A stretch of DNA of 64,000 bases from Vermamoeba vermiformis. Lineage: Eukaryota; Tubulinea; Echinamoebida. Of this stretch, positions 24,299 to 36,184 are shown piece after piece. The position numbers and the translations under genes were made by a program. Location: contig JBEWZL010000253.1 of NCBI GenBank assembly GCA_045837725.1, forward strand, positions 124,001 to 188,000, written 5' to 3'. Below the pieces are notes generated by a model, which searched no databases, was not told the DNA's origin, and saw only the letters and a list, made by a program, of their open reading frames with translations. How positions within the stretch are numbered: the first letter of the stretch is position 1; every line of letters begins with the position of its first letter.

Positions 24299-26802
24299 AT
24301 GATTAATACGATTAGCTCAAAAAAGAAAAGACAAAAGAAGATCGAAGAGGATCCAAACCTTTGTAAGTTATTTTCAGTTTAACATTGCGTTATAATATAG
24401 AAAATATTTGTCAAGGAATTATAATACATCATGCCGGCGCTCTTAATGAGCTTTACCGTGGGATCTGTCTTTAAGTAGAATTCTGTTACAAGTCCTGCAA
24501 TTAATTGAATTGATTTTTAATATATTAATATATTTTATGCTACGCTATAATTATTCTTGGCGGGCCACATTTGATTTACGAAATCACTTCATAATTCTTC
24601 AAACGGACGTGCCCGTCGCTATTTTAACAATAATAACAATCAAATAATTAATAATAGATAAATGACATATTATTTTTCGCTATGGCGCTTCATCAATCAT
24701 CGTTTTTGGAATTCAATTTCGGGTTTGATTGATGACATGCATGTCGTTACACTACTAATGCAGTGCTTATAGTCCCCTTCAAAATTATCAAACCTGTCGG
24801 TGATGTAGCACCGCACGAGGTGTACGGTCATTCAGCAGTGATTGATGGACACAAAATGTACGTCTTTGGCGGATGTGACAAGACTGGCAAGTTCAACAAC
24901 GATTTGCTCGTCTATAATTTCGGTAAGTAATATAAATTGAGAATTCAAAAGGAGTGGTGTCGTTTGTTGTCGTGCCAATCAACGTCGACAGTCACTTTGA
25001 CACAATGCCAGTGCTGTACAGTCACGTGACACTGACCGCTCTCGACAGACAAGCTCAAGTGGAAGGTGGTCGCAGTGGAGGGCACACCACCCAAGGGCCG
25101 GCACTTCCACGCGTGTGTGCTGTACAACAACGGCCTGTACGTGTTTGGCGGCAAGAGCAATGGCTACATGAATGACTTGCACTGCCTGGATCTCAGTACG
25201 CGCACGACATTACTCGTTGATATTTATACTCACACTTCGCGCTGCAGAGACCAACACGTGGACACAACAAGAGTATCACTCGGGCAAACCTCCTTCGAAG
25301 CGTTACGGCCACTCAGCCGTGGTCTACAGCAACTGCATGTACGTGTTTGGCGGCTACGATGATTTTGGCTACAAATCCAACGAGCTCTACGAATACAGAT
25401 TCGGTAAGACTACCTTCAAGCACGCTATTGTGATTGTGAAATTGACACGTGCATCGCGTACAGACAGTCACGAGTGGCGGAAAATTGAAGCCTTCGGAGC
25501 AATGAACGAGAAATTTCATCACGCAGCTGTGGTGTACGGCAACTCAATGTATATTTTTGGCGGCAACGACGGCTCAAACGTGCTGATGGAGTATCGATTC
25601 GGCACACGCACATGGGCCAAAGTGCTGACGGTGGGCAAACCCCCTGACGGTCGATGGGGCCACTCCGCACTCGTGTACGGCAAGAAGATGTACATCTGCG
25701 GGGGCTGCGACAATGTAATCAACTTCAAGGACATGCACAAGTTTGATTTTGGTACGGCAATGTGTTGCATGTGAAGCACTTATTGAGGACTAACGACGCG
25801 TGGCAGAGAAGTGCAAGTGGTCCAAAGCACCGTGCAGTGGATTTGAGCCGCGATATTTCCACTCGGGCGTCATTTACAACAACAAGTTTTATTACCTCGC
25901 GGGCAAGAACATTCACAACTACTGCTTCAACGAGCTGTATCAATATAATATAGGTGCGTTGGGCTAATCTGAAAATATCTCGGCAACGTGCTAATTTTTT
26001 CACGCCCAGATGTTTACTCCGAAATGCGTCCTGATAAGTATTTGGACAGTAAGTGCTACCGCGCAGTGTGCCATAGATGTCGAGTACTAATGTCCAAATA
26101 TAGGCATGAGAAATCTGGTGGACAATCAAGAATTCTCCGACATTGTATTTATATTCCCCGAAGAAGACAAAAAAATTTACGCACACAAAGGCATATTAGA
26201 CGCACGATGCGATGGATTTCACGCACTACTAAGGTATGTCGATAATGTATTATACTGATCGATGTGCTTATGCGTGGTGAGCAGATCTGGCATGAAGGAA
26301 GCGATCGAAGGCAAAATAGAAATTAAAGACGTGCAATATATTATTTTCAAAGCACTGCTCGAATACATTTATACCAATCAATTGCCGCGACTAAAGCCAG
26401 CTGTAAGTATCAACTAGCTCACCTACCACCAGATCTGACAGCCTCTCGACAGGACACGTTAGATCTGCTCAAGCTCGCCGATCGATACATGTTAGAACAC
26501 TTGAAGAGCCTCTGTGAACGATATTTGAAGAAGTACATCGACATTGAGAACTTCACCTTGTTGTTCGACGTGAGTATTAGTGATTTAAACAAATAAGGCA
26601 AGTTAGTGTTTAACGACGTGCCATGCCACAGGTCGCGGAGAAATACAAAGCACCAGAACTGCGGAACTTTTGCGTCAAATACTGCGTCAAATATTACGAT
26701 GTGCTGAAGAAAGAGAAAAAACTGACGGTCGGATCTCCTTTGGAAATTGAAGTGACGGCGATATTTGAAAGCAACAAAATGAATTATACGCCCACCATGT
26801 AA
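24299..26802 (+). CDS. Kelch-BTB protein (LZTR1-like domain order)
   Basis: Likely CUL3 adaptor. Eleven exons close in phase (508 residues): 24299-24362, 24773-24922, 25049-25195, 25248-25403, 25464-25751, 25807-25953, 26010-26048, 26104-26233, 26285-26402, 26453-26569 and 26632-26802. Kelch blades show KMYVFGG, GLYVFGG, CMYVFGG, SMYIFGG and KMYICGG. From residue about 330 a BTB domain begins (NQEFSDIVFIFPEE, then IYAHKGILDARC), followed by a BACK-like helical stretch (LLKLADRYMLEHLK, then LCERYLKKYI). Kelch N-terminal to BTB is the LZTR1/RCBTB order, not the KLHL order. Seven consecutive introns are phase 1, and most exons hold one blade of about 50 residues. Confidence 0.88.
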
Positions 26803-27054
26803 TAAACAAGCATTATACTTGCTGGCTGGTACGTTAATCAACCACATCCAACGATTCAGACTTTGGTGCTTAATTTAGACTGCACCTTTAAATCATACGT
26901 GAAGTGATGCCCATTGATAGCGGCTGATTATATAAGGGCAATCATGTCTATAGTACTTCGATACTAAGTTCAGAATCGTTGCAAAAACCGTTGAAAATCC
27001 GAAACACGGTTAAATTCGATGTCAGCTCGAGTATCATTGTTAGTTTGTTTTGCC

Positions 27055-28507
27055 ATGAACACAGCATATTATTTCAAGGTATTATTCAGCATAGCGCTGG
27101 TCACTTTTGTTAGTATAGTGTATGTGACAGGCAGAAATGCGGATTTGCAGTGCCAGTGTTCAGATGTTCAGCAAAACGATAGCACGGCAATTAATAACAG
27201 TAATAATATTATATCCATAATTGATACGGACCAAGACCATGAGTATTTTGTGGTAATTGGAATTCCAACGCCATCTACCACCACAGAGCGGCGGATGCAG
27301 ATCAGAATGACGTATATGAATAAATACTCGGAGGTTTATTGCCCCTATTGTTCAACACAGCGTCCAAAGCCCAAGGTAATTATGACACTTTATGACACGT
27401 CTAAAAAATTAATACTGCCGCCAACAAAGCCAATATTATTTAAATTTAAATTATTTATATTTAAATATATAGGTGCGCGTATTATTTTTTGTTGGTAAAG
27501 TGAAAGAAGGATTGGAATTAATACAAGCTGAACAAAGAATGTTTGGTGACATTGTGTTCCTGAACGTGGCTGAAGCAATGAACGAAGGCAAGACGTATGA
27601 AATGTTATCATGGATCACAAAGCATATGAAAGCACGCTATGTGATGAAAGCAGATGATGACAGCTTCGTTGTGATTCCAAATCTGCTCAAACGATTGGAA
27701 CATTACAGCAAACAGCTTAATAGTACGTTATTTCGTTAATAATGCACAAGTACGCTTTCTACATTCTTATATTAACTCCCTCTACTGAAGATGGTCACCT
27801 CTATTACGGATTCTCAATCTTTGAAAAGCCAACGACTCGCAACGTGTTCATGGCTGGCATGGGGTACGATTATCTTGATTAATGTTCGACTTATTAACGT
27901 AACATGAGTATAGTTACGTATTGGACTTTCCTTTAACGAAAATGCTGGTTGACCATCCTACGAAGATGATCCGCGGCCCTGAAGACATCAAAGTCAGTCA
28001 CTGGGTGCATCGAGCCATGTCTGAAGGTAATAATAATCATCTGAGCCTTATTTGGTTATTAGAGAGTTTATTCGGCATTTGAGAAAAACAATTAAGAAGA
28101 ATTCAAGGGGGCAACTTTGACTATTATTTTCGACACTCGATTAACTCTCGTATATGTGTCTAGGTGCCAATGTCGTTCAGATCGGCAACACACGTCACTT
28201 CCACGACACACCACATTACAGCGGCATTGTGTCGTGGGAGTACAACTGTCACGATGTACTGCTGCACCAAGTCAAAACAACTTTCTTGTGGAACGAAGCA
28301 GCCAACTACTATCTCAACTGCTGTGGTGTGGATGAGCAGAGTGCTGCACAACATCCCATTTGCACCACAAAGATTGTCAGCAACACGCTCTGCAACAATA
28401 ATGCAACACGTGGCATTGACTGCTATCACTTGAAGCTGCACACCTTGAAGACTTTTGAGGTGCCGAAGAATGAAGTGTTCATACACGATGATGAACTGGA
28501 GCTCTGA
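27055..28507 (+). CDS. GT31 family glycosyltransferase, copy A
   Basis: Type II Golgi enzyme of the beta-1,3-galactosyl/GlcNAc-transferase family. Exons to 27375 (start 27055, or 27019 in frame), 27473-27722, 27791-27863, 27914-28026 and 28164-28507 close in phase (366 residues from 27055). It has a short cytosolic end, then a signal anchor (VLFSIALVTFVSIVYV), a cysteine-bearing stem, and catalytic motifs FVVIGIPT, TTERRMQIR, VRVLFFVG, MFGDIVFLNV and the metal-binding YVMKADDDSFV. The last exon contains many Cys (CPYC upstream, NCCGVDE, HDV). It is in tandem with a close paralogue 245 bases downstream. Confidence 0.85.
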
Positions 28508-28751
28508 GCGCAACTAGCGAATGTAAATAAATCACTCGAATCAGATCCGGAGTATGTTCCGACTATTTATGGCAACTGCAATAGATGCAGGTATTCTTTA
28601 ACTATTCCCATTAAGCTAGTGTTACGTTCTCCCGCAGAATGTAATTCTGACGTATCTGCCTATTTTCCTTAATTAAATTGTACCATCGGTTTTTTGTACC
28701 GGAAATGAATTGAAACCGTTTCTCGCTCATCATTATTTTATTTATTCTAAA

Positions 28752-30111
28752 ATGAACACATCACACTTTATCAGGTTAGTATTCAGCGTTGCCTTGATTA
28801 TATTAGTTGGAAGCATTTTTGTAATGAACAACGGCATAAAAGCTGATCTAACTTGTGAGTGTCCAGAAAATAACAAAAATCTACAAAATAATCCTATAGC
28901 CCAAGCCCCTGTGGCTTGCAATAATTCCATCCAACTCAAACCAGAAGTAAAAAATAATTATCCGAATTATACATTGGTGATTGGAATTCCGACAACAGCC
29001 GCTACAACTGAGCGGCGCATGCAGATGAGACTGACATATATTAATCGGTACAAAGAAGTTTATTGTCCTTACTGTTCACCGCCTCATTCAAACCCTCAGG
29101 TACAATTTTTTTAATTAACAGTCGGTCGAAATCAGTACTAACTACAGTGATTATTATAGGTGCGCGTATTATTTTTCCTTGGCGCTGTGAAAGAAGGATT
29201 GGAATTAATACAAGCTGAACAAAGAATGTTTGGTGACATTGTGTTTCTGAACGTGGCTGAAGCAATGAACGAAGGCAAGACGTATGAGATGTTATCATGG
29301 ATCACAAAGAATATGAAAGCACGCTATGTGATGAAAGCAGATGATGACAGCTTCGTTGTGATTCCAAATCTGCTCAAACGATTGGAACATTACAGCAAAC
29401 AACTAAATAGTACGTTATTTCGTTAATAATACAAGCAACATTTCTCTCATATTAACAACTCTCTACCAAAGATGGTCACCTCTATTACGGATTCTCAATC
29501 TTTGAAAAGCCAAATACGCGTGGTGTGTTCATGGCTGGCATGGGGTACGATTGAATTGACCAATCACTAGTTGTTGTCAGGTGTTAATATCGAAGCAGGT
29601 ACATCATGGACTACAGTCTGACATATACACTTGTCTCACGGCAGCAGATAAAACGCGGCCCTGAAGACATCAAAGTCAGTCACTGGGTGCGTCAAATCAT
29701 GGCTGAAGGTACTGTAACACTAGCACTTCTACTATCTTCGCGGCGAATAATGCTCACACAATTCCAGGTGCCAATGTGGTTCATATCGGCAACACGCGTC
29801 ACTTCCACGACACACCACATTACAGCGGCATTGTATCGTGGGAGTACAACTGTCACGATGTACTGCTGCACCAAGTCAAAACAACTTTCTTGTGGAACGA
29901 AGCAGCCAACTACTATCTCAACTGCTGTGGTGTGGATGAGCAGAGTGCTGCACAACATCCCATTTGCACCACAAAGATTGTCAGCAACACGCTCTGCAAC
30001 AATAATGCAACACGTGGCATTGACTGCTATCACTTGAAGCTGCACACCATGAAGACTTTTGAGGTGATAAATAATGATGTATTCATAGACGACGGTGAAT
30101 TGGAGCTATGA
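28752..30111 (+). CDS. GT31 family glycosyltransferase, copy B
   Basis: Paralogue of copy A with identical exon layout: first exon to 29099 (start 28752, or 28710 in frame), then 29160-29409, 29472-29544, 29599-29708 and 29768-30111, all in phase (374 residues from 28752). Signal anchor VFSVALIILVGSIFVM, then LVIGIPT, TTERRMQMR, VRVLFFLG and YVMKADDDSFV. Exons 2, 3 and most of 5 are nearly base-identical to copy A, while exon 1, the front of exon 4, the introns and the last about 50 bases of coding sequence differ clearly. That patchwork suggests gene conversion. Same inferred activity as copy A. Confidence 0.85.
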
Positions 30112-30201
30112 GCAATGTAAATAAATCACGGGCGGACTATAACAAACAAAATTTATTTCGCAAATTGAGTTATTAAACAAGTTGTGTTACCCGATTATTG
30201 T

Positions 30202-30285
30202 TTAGTGCTTTTTGAAGCGTTTTCTCTTCTTATTCTAAAAGGGAATGAGTCAGTATTGCAACTATATTGAAGTATGATATTGTTG

Positions 30286-30317
<32 letters not shown>

Positions 30318-33067
30318 GGCATCATCATGTTACTCACCGGGTTGACATCAGTAATAATATTCGTGCGCTCATAGCTCTGATCTTGCATTGCATCGCTGTA
30401 CTTGCGCTTGTTGGAGTTGCGCGACAAAGTTAACAGAGGATTTGATTGCGCGTTCAATTTGCGTTTCTGTCAGTAGAAATTAGCATCGCGCAAGCTTACA
30501 TGGGATTACTACGTACAAATTGTCTGAAGTTCTTGTTGTAGCCAAGAATTTCATCAGGCTCTTCAGTGTGGATCTTGGTGCCCGCTGATTCACCTTTCTT
30601 TTGCGGCAACAAGTAGTGCGGCACGAACTTCAAGTGCGTCAACACACGCGAGGCCTGCATTGATAGGGTTAATGGGTGATACTATGGCATGTGCTCGGCG
30701 AGGTGTGACTTACTTGCAAGGGGCGATGATGTTGCAAACTCTCCAAGTCACGAGGATTGTCTTCAAAGTGCGACTGAACAACGAATTAGCTGCTGCAACG
30801 ACAAATAGTACCTCTGGCGGTCTTTTCTTACCTTGAGCTTTTCAGAATTGAGAATTTCAAGCTTGATGTCTTGAATGCGCGCATCTTTGACGTGGGCGCC
30901 AGTGACGGATCTGAGCACGTCTTCAACACGATAACGGAATCCTTCGACAATAGCCATCTTGAACTCATAGGGCTGAATAGTGCGACCTTCATCTTCTTGG
31001 TCTTCTTGCACTTGGGCCAACAGCTGTTTGTCGTCATCGGTCACAAAACTCAACGCAACACCAGCATTGCCAGCTCTGTTACAGTGCGATTAGTACGACT
31101 ACGTTATGTTCATATGGAGCTATCGAGTACCTAGCAGTACGACCAATGCGGTGCACGTAGTTCTTGGCAGTGCGCGGGAAGTCAAAGTTGATGACAATCT
31201 GCACGGACTTGAAATCAACACCACGTGTAACGCCGTATTCTTTGTCTTGCGACTCGGTCTTTTGACTGTGTTTCTTGGCCTTCAACTTGTCGTGCTTGGC
31301 CTTGTTGCGCAGTGCTTTCTTCTCTTCTTTGCTCAACTGTTTCTTGACGTCGCTCATCAGTGCCGTGTCAAAGTCATCACCGCTCTCGCTCTCCTCTTGC
31401 TCCTCGTCCTCTTCACCGCTGTGATCTGCGTTGTCCTCGGACATCTCTTCATTGTCGTCCTCGGCGTCATTCTCGTCCTCGTCATCGTCTTCGTTGTCGC
31501 CCTCGCTGCCATTCTCCACGTCATCGTCGCTGTCTTCAGCTGCATTGTCATCACTCGCCTCTTGTGCCTCGTTCTCTTCACCGCTCTGATCATCTTCAGC
31601 ACTCGCCTCGTCGTCTTCTTTGTTGTACTTGGACTTCTCATCGGTAGCAATTAAAATATCGAAATAGCCGTGATTGAATTCCTAGTATTAATCGCAGTTA
31701 TATACTGGTGTATCGTTTAATATATCAATGCAATGTACCTGCACGATGTGATAGCGTGAGTTGTGCGGCAGTTCAGAGTTGAGGACTGCAGATTTAATCG
31801 AGAATCGTTCCAAGAACAACTTCAATCTGAATGCTTGATCGATCTCATTCACGAACACGATCATCTTGCCGCTGATCAACTTGAGCTTGAGCATGACGTA
31901 GATCAGCAAAAACTTGTCTTTTTGAGGACAGAAGATGACGTATTGCTGCAGCTTAGTCGCCAAGCTAGTGTCCTCTTCGAGTTTCAATATAGCAGGTGTG
32001 TGCAGCACTAATCGCTTCAGATTTTCAACATCGTCGTCCAATGTAGCGGACATGAGGAAGCCTTGACAGATCTTCGGCAGCTTTTGTACAATTGTTTCGA
32101 TATCGCCCTAACAGACGTTAATACAGTGCATTAGATATTAAACGGTCACGCGTACCTTGTAACCATAAGACAGAATAAGATCTGCCTCGTCTATCACCAG
32201 AAATTTGAGTGTCTTTGTCACGGAGATGTGCTATTAACGGAATTAATATCGAGCATACTACAGTGCCTTATTATATGCACGTACTCCTTTCTTTAAGTGT
32301 TCAACCAATCGACCAGGAGTGGCTACAACTATGTCTGGCAGTTCCGCCAAACGAGGTCTGAATACTCGTCAGCTCTGAGCAGTATATACTATAGTATTGC
32401 ATACCTCTGTATATCGATGCTTTGATCAGCAGCCAACTGCAAATATGAGAAGAGATTGGCACAGTATTTAGTCAGGCCTGCCAACACGGCAATCACTTGA
32501 ATGCAGAGCTCGTGCGTGGGTACTAAGACTAGGACCTTGACGCCAGGTGTATATTCGCCATTCTATTCGACGAATTAGAATTAGTAACAGTTAACAATAA
32601 CGATCTGCGTGATCCAAATCCGATCCGAATCTCAAGCGAAAACAAAATGTCGAATTAAATTGCCACAAAGCGTATAAAATTGTAATAATAATTACCTCTT
32701 TTTCTCTCAATAATTGTTGCAAAATTGGAATGATGTAAGCTCCTGTTTTACCAGATCCAGTTCGCGCCCGGGCCAATATGTCTTTTCCTGTTAGTAAAAA
32801 TTAATGTAATTATTCGCCTGTTTAACTTCTCCAATAGATGAATTAACCGTGACATCTGAATGCGATTTGGATCGAATCCACTTTGAGTGAACATCAATGT
32901 TAAGCTCTAAATTAATACACACCGTTTAAAGCCAATTTAACAGCCTGTGATTGCACGAGAGTTGGTCTCTCCCAGCCCATGTCTTGTGAGATGGCCTTCA
33001 TCAGACGTGGATCAAGCTGAAAGTCAGCCCATTGCGCGTCACGATCGATGATTGAAGAATCTGCCAT
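30202..33067 (-). CDS. DDX56: DEAD-box RNA helicase DDX56/Dbp9
   Basis: Nucleolar ATP-dependent RNA helicase for 60S ribosome assembly. Start [10 protein letters not shown] at 33067. Motifs in order: [12 protein letters not shown] (Q), [10 protein letters not shown] (I), LVPTHEL (Ia; usually PTRE or PTKE), ATPGRL (Ib), [10 protein letters not shown] (II), [16 protein letters not shown] (III), [14 protein letters not shown], then NFDFPRT and HRIGRTAR (VI). Between the helicase strands lies an acidic Glu/Asp-rich insertion of over 100 residues (about 31,650-31,380), a known Dbp9-type feature but long here. The last exon, after an intron with a 27-base poly-T (plus strand), encodes only [10 protein letters not shown]. 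The exact ends of internal exons were not all fixed. Confidence 0.88.
30286..30312. repeat. Homopolymer T(27) in last DDX56 intron
   Basis: 27 consecutive T on the plus strand, A on the coding strand, inside the final intron of the helicase gene. Length is prone to assembly error and replication slippage. Confidence 0.9.
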
Positions 33068-33336
33068 TGTTATTGTGCTGTGCTAATTGACTGACGACAA
33101 ACTATAGAGTGATTCATCAAACAATTTTTTTCCATTTCACACAGCGAACTAGCAACCACCAGAAAAGTCTTCTTCCAGGACTGAATACAGGGACCTCGAT
33201 CCAGGGGATAGTAAACATGGGCTTTGCGGTGTTACAATACGGGGTTTTTGCCGCCAAAAGTTAAATTCGTGGGAACTAGCCGTTTTCAAAACAATTTTTT
33301 ATTTTGTCAATCTTTTGACAACCACAATAGCCACCG

Positions 33337-34057
33337 ATGGAAAATACTTATATTCACGTAGTCAAATTTTTAAACGGATCATCTTGCACCGAGTATCACC
33401 TCGCAATGGTTGAATTAGATGCGAATAGTGACCTAATACCATTTTGTGCCCACACACTAAGTAATTACGCCAAGAGAGTAATGAAGCAACTATTAATAGT
33501 AAGTTTACTTAAAAACTATGCAGAATAATCATTATAATAACACGAATTTTAGATCTTAAGCGAACTGCATGAACGGAACTTAGTTCATCGATTCATATGC
33601 CCAGAGGCCATCAAGTGGCGATGGAACTCTAAAGGCAAGCCAGACGTTTATCTTGGCAATTTGTTCCTGCTTACAGAGGTTGTCTACACACGCCCTGGTT
33701 TTCAAAGAGTCGCGAGCGCACCGTTCACAGGGCCTTATTATCCACCAGAGCATTTCATAGGCCGGGCTTCGGCCTCGTACGCACACGATATCTATTCAGC
33801 AGGAGTAATATTTGCCGAGCTGGTAAGCGCGCACCACTTCCGCGTTTTGCCTTACGCTGCTTTAGTTACTCAATGACCTGCCGGATACTACGATCATCGA
33901 GTGCTTCGGCAGGACGTTCCCTACGGCAATAGTAACAAAGGACGCAAAGTGGCGCAAGGTCGATAGAAGAGCACGTAAAATTGTCAAGAATATGATCGAC
34001 ATGCCGTTGTTGAGGGAACATTTATCTGAACACCTCAAGAGCAGCTACTTCAAGTAA
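33337..34057 (+). CDS. Short pseudokinase (C-lobe only)
   Basis: Exons 33337-33498, 33553-33822 and 33866-34057 close in phase (207 residues). The pattern is a kinase C-lobe: ELHERNLVHRFICPEAIKW at the catalytic loop, where HRD reads HRF; VYLGNLFLL where DFG would be (GNL); GPYYPPEHF at APE; and HDIYSAGVIFAEL for the F-helix. The N-lobe with P-loop and VAIK lysine is missing, replaced by about 54 residues of unclear fold. All catalytic residues looked for are lost, so it should not be an active kinase. It is divergent from DDX56 across about 270 bases. Role unknown. Confidence 0.65.
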
Positions 34058-34314
34058 TAGCTCTACGTTATTCTCTTGTAAATAGTGTAATTAGTATCGC
34101 GTACATCTATTGGAACAGAAATTTGCATTACGTTAAATTTACAACTACAGCTTGAAATCAAGTGCAAATACCCAACTCATACAACGTACTTGATATTTAC
34201 TTACGAGTTCGGGGCCACCAGCTTTTGGTAGCGCTACAAAATTTGGTTTACAACTGCCCTTGTGAGACAACTTCTCCATGACGTTAACCCGAGGCGCGTG
34301 TCGCAAATCAACAA

Positions 34315-34385
34315 GGCGCTTTAGTTAAGTGGTAAAATTCCTGCTTTGGGTGCAGGAGGCGTCGGTTCGATTCCGGCAAGCGCCC
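34315..34385 (+). tRNA. tRNA-Pro (TGG)
   Basis: Acceptor GGCGCTT (34315-34321) pairs with AAGCGCC (34378-34384); 34385 is the discriminator. Anticodon arm CCTGC-TTTGGGT-GCAGG gives TGG. T arm GTCGG-TTCGATT-CCGGC has one G-T pair. The D arm is small. A T run at about 34389-34399 terminates RNA polymerase III. Confidence 0.9.
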
Positions 34386-34432
34386 ATCTTTTTTTTTTTG
34401 TCTTCTCGTGTGTTACACTATTTTATTAAATC

Positions 34433-35646
34433 TTACAAAGCACTCAGATACTTGTCGATAGCCAGTGTAAAGAGCAGGTTGTCATCGTTTTGTGGAGATC
34501 GGCCCGTAATAAGATTAGTGCCGTTGAGCACCACTGGCTGGTCCAAGTAGATTGCACCACTGTTAATCAAGTCTAGTTTGATCGCTGGTGAACCGGTGAG
34601 TGGTGTGCCTCGTGCTAGCTGCGCTTCAATCAGCACTGTAGAGCCTGATAGTGACTATCAATCTTAAGTTCTGTACTACGTGTACACGGAGTACGTACCT
34701 GAGCAGACAGTGGCTACCAATCTACCAGAGAGGAACTGCTGTCGAATCAATCTGATGGCGTCTGTTCGTCAGCCTGCATTAACTACAGCTCTCTATTCAA
34801 CTAATGACGCACCTTCATCATTGCGCACGACTGTTGAGCTCCACACACCACCAGGCACCACTAGCGCGTCATATCGCAGGGCCAGTGCCTCCTTGAAGTT
34901 GCGATCACTCTTGGCTGCAGTGCACCAATCAGTACTATGGAACACAGTTGTATTGTAATGGTACGTACTCCATGTAGTGGCGCGAACAAATTCGCAGGCC
35001 ACAATGTAGCCTGGGACCCACCACGGTGTAATGACTTCCTAATGGTGCAATGAGACATCGCATAGCAAACGTCAGCCTATTTATACTACATACGACTGTA
35101 GCTCCACGACTAGCGAAGTAAATCCAGGGAAATGTCAGTTCAACTTCTTCAAAGCAGTGCGAGGCCACAAAACCAATTCGTTTGCCTAAAAAGTGTAAAT
35201 AGGTGTTCAATAACTACGGTAGTTCATACCTGCAAGAGATTGTGGATTATCAACAGGTGGCTGGTCGTCTTTGTACTTCATGCCGCGCAGTCCTCGTTGG
35301 TCTTCTTGATCTGCCAACAACTCGATTAATGGGTGCGTCATCCATCGTAGTCCTATATTCGAATAGCTTAAATTGAGAACTATCCTCTTCAACGTCAAAT
35401 CCACTTATTAATGCCGAAATTGTTTAATGGGTATGAAAGTTAATGGTCTGCTTTAGCGAGCTTCAATATAGACATGATTTTACCGAGCGATAATACTGGA
35501 GAGAAGGTGTTATTGTAGGCCGTTAAAACAGTTGCGTCGATTCCCAGCGAGCCGAGAAGTCGATTCTGTTGGTCGATCCAGTAGCTGTTCGCAGTGCAAA
35601 TCGCAATAATAGCACAGAATGCAATGGTAGCTAGTACACGGCGCAT
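34433..35646 (-). CDS. Secreted DJ-1/PfpI-family protein
   Basis: Start MRRVLATIAFCAIIAICTAN at 35646 is a clear signal peptide, unusual for DJ-1 relatives, which are mostly cytosolic or mitochondrial. Later exons give RIGFVASHCFEEVELTFPW (35185-35095), EVITPWWVPGYIVACEF (from 35038), YDALVVPGGVWSS, LVATVCSGSTVLIEAQL (nucleophile-elbow Cys) and LITGRSPQNDD near the C terminus. These are the class I amidotransferase-like landmarks of DJ-1/PfpI. The splices V|EVITP, W|TKSDRNF and DE|DAIRL were fixed by phase. The second exon (about 35403-35232) can be read in two frames and its start is uncertain. Substrate unknown; glyoxalase or peptidase-like roles are known in the family. Confidence 0.75.
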
Positions 35647-36184
35647 TTGTGTTGATTGTGTGCGTTGAATATGCAATTGTCAGTTGACATTTTTATCGTG
35701 GTCAGAAGAAGCTTCGGTCTCAAAGTTCGAACTTGGTCTGGTTTTCAGGTATTCCTATAATCGCACCATTGCCGTTGTTCTCATGGATGTGGCAAGCTGC
35801 TGTACTAAACCAATAGCGGTATTGCTCTGCGTGCTACTTAAAGGGCTCAAATAGGGAGTCCAAAGAGTTCGGCGCGTCATCAATCTCACTTCGTTTGACA
35901 GCGATTGTCAGTGCTTCAACGAGAGTGCCACGACATTAGCAGCACACTTCAATAGCACTCCCAAAGTAACCGGTACAGAATAGTACTGTGTGACCACATC
36001 AGGTCTGCACTGTGCCGTATCAGTGCTAGCACCACACCCGTGCAATGTTGCAGTCCCTCGCTGCAGTGTTGAATGTCGACTAGGTGCTGGTGTGGATGAG
36101 CACCACTGTCACTGCATCCAGTCACACCCGCTCTCAAGTGCACTATCTCTGGTACTATTGTAGCCTTAACCCGGGTCGTTTATT
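35647..36184. other. Intergenic
   Basis: Upstream region of the DJ-1-like gene and 3' flank of ISCA2. Moderately GC-rich, with short GTGC/CACC-rich words and no exon, RNA gene or inverted repeat that I can support. Confidence 0.35.

Noticed and set aside
24780-25780. Repeated GGC-rich words read as a tandem repeat
   Set aside because: They are the Kelch blade codons (VFGG and similar), not a DNA-level repeat.
29692-30045. Antisense frames over the last GT31 exons (also 28160-28513)
   Set aside because: They mirror each other because the sense exons are near-identical; no independent support.
30286-30312. Poly-T as a retroposon tail
   Set aside because: It lies in an intron with no adjoining LINE/SINE body or target duplication.
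31106-31654. Open frame of 182 residues on the plus strand, hydrophobic Leu/Val-rich
   Set aside because: It is the antisense of the Glu/Asp-rich insertion of DDX56; the codon pattern explains it.
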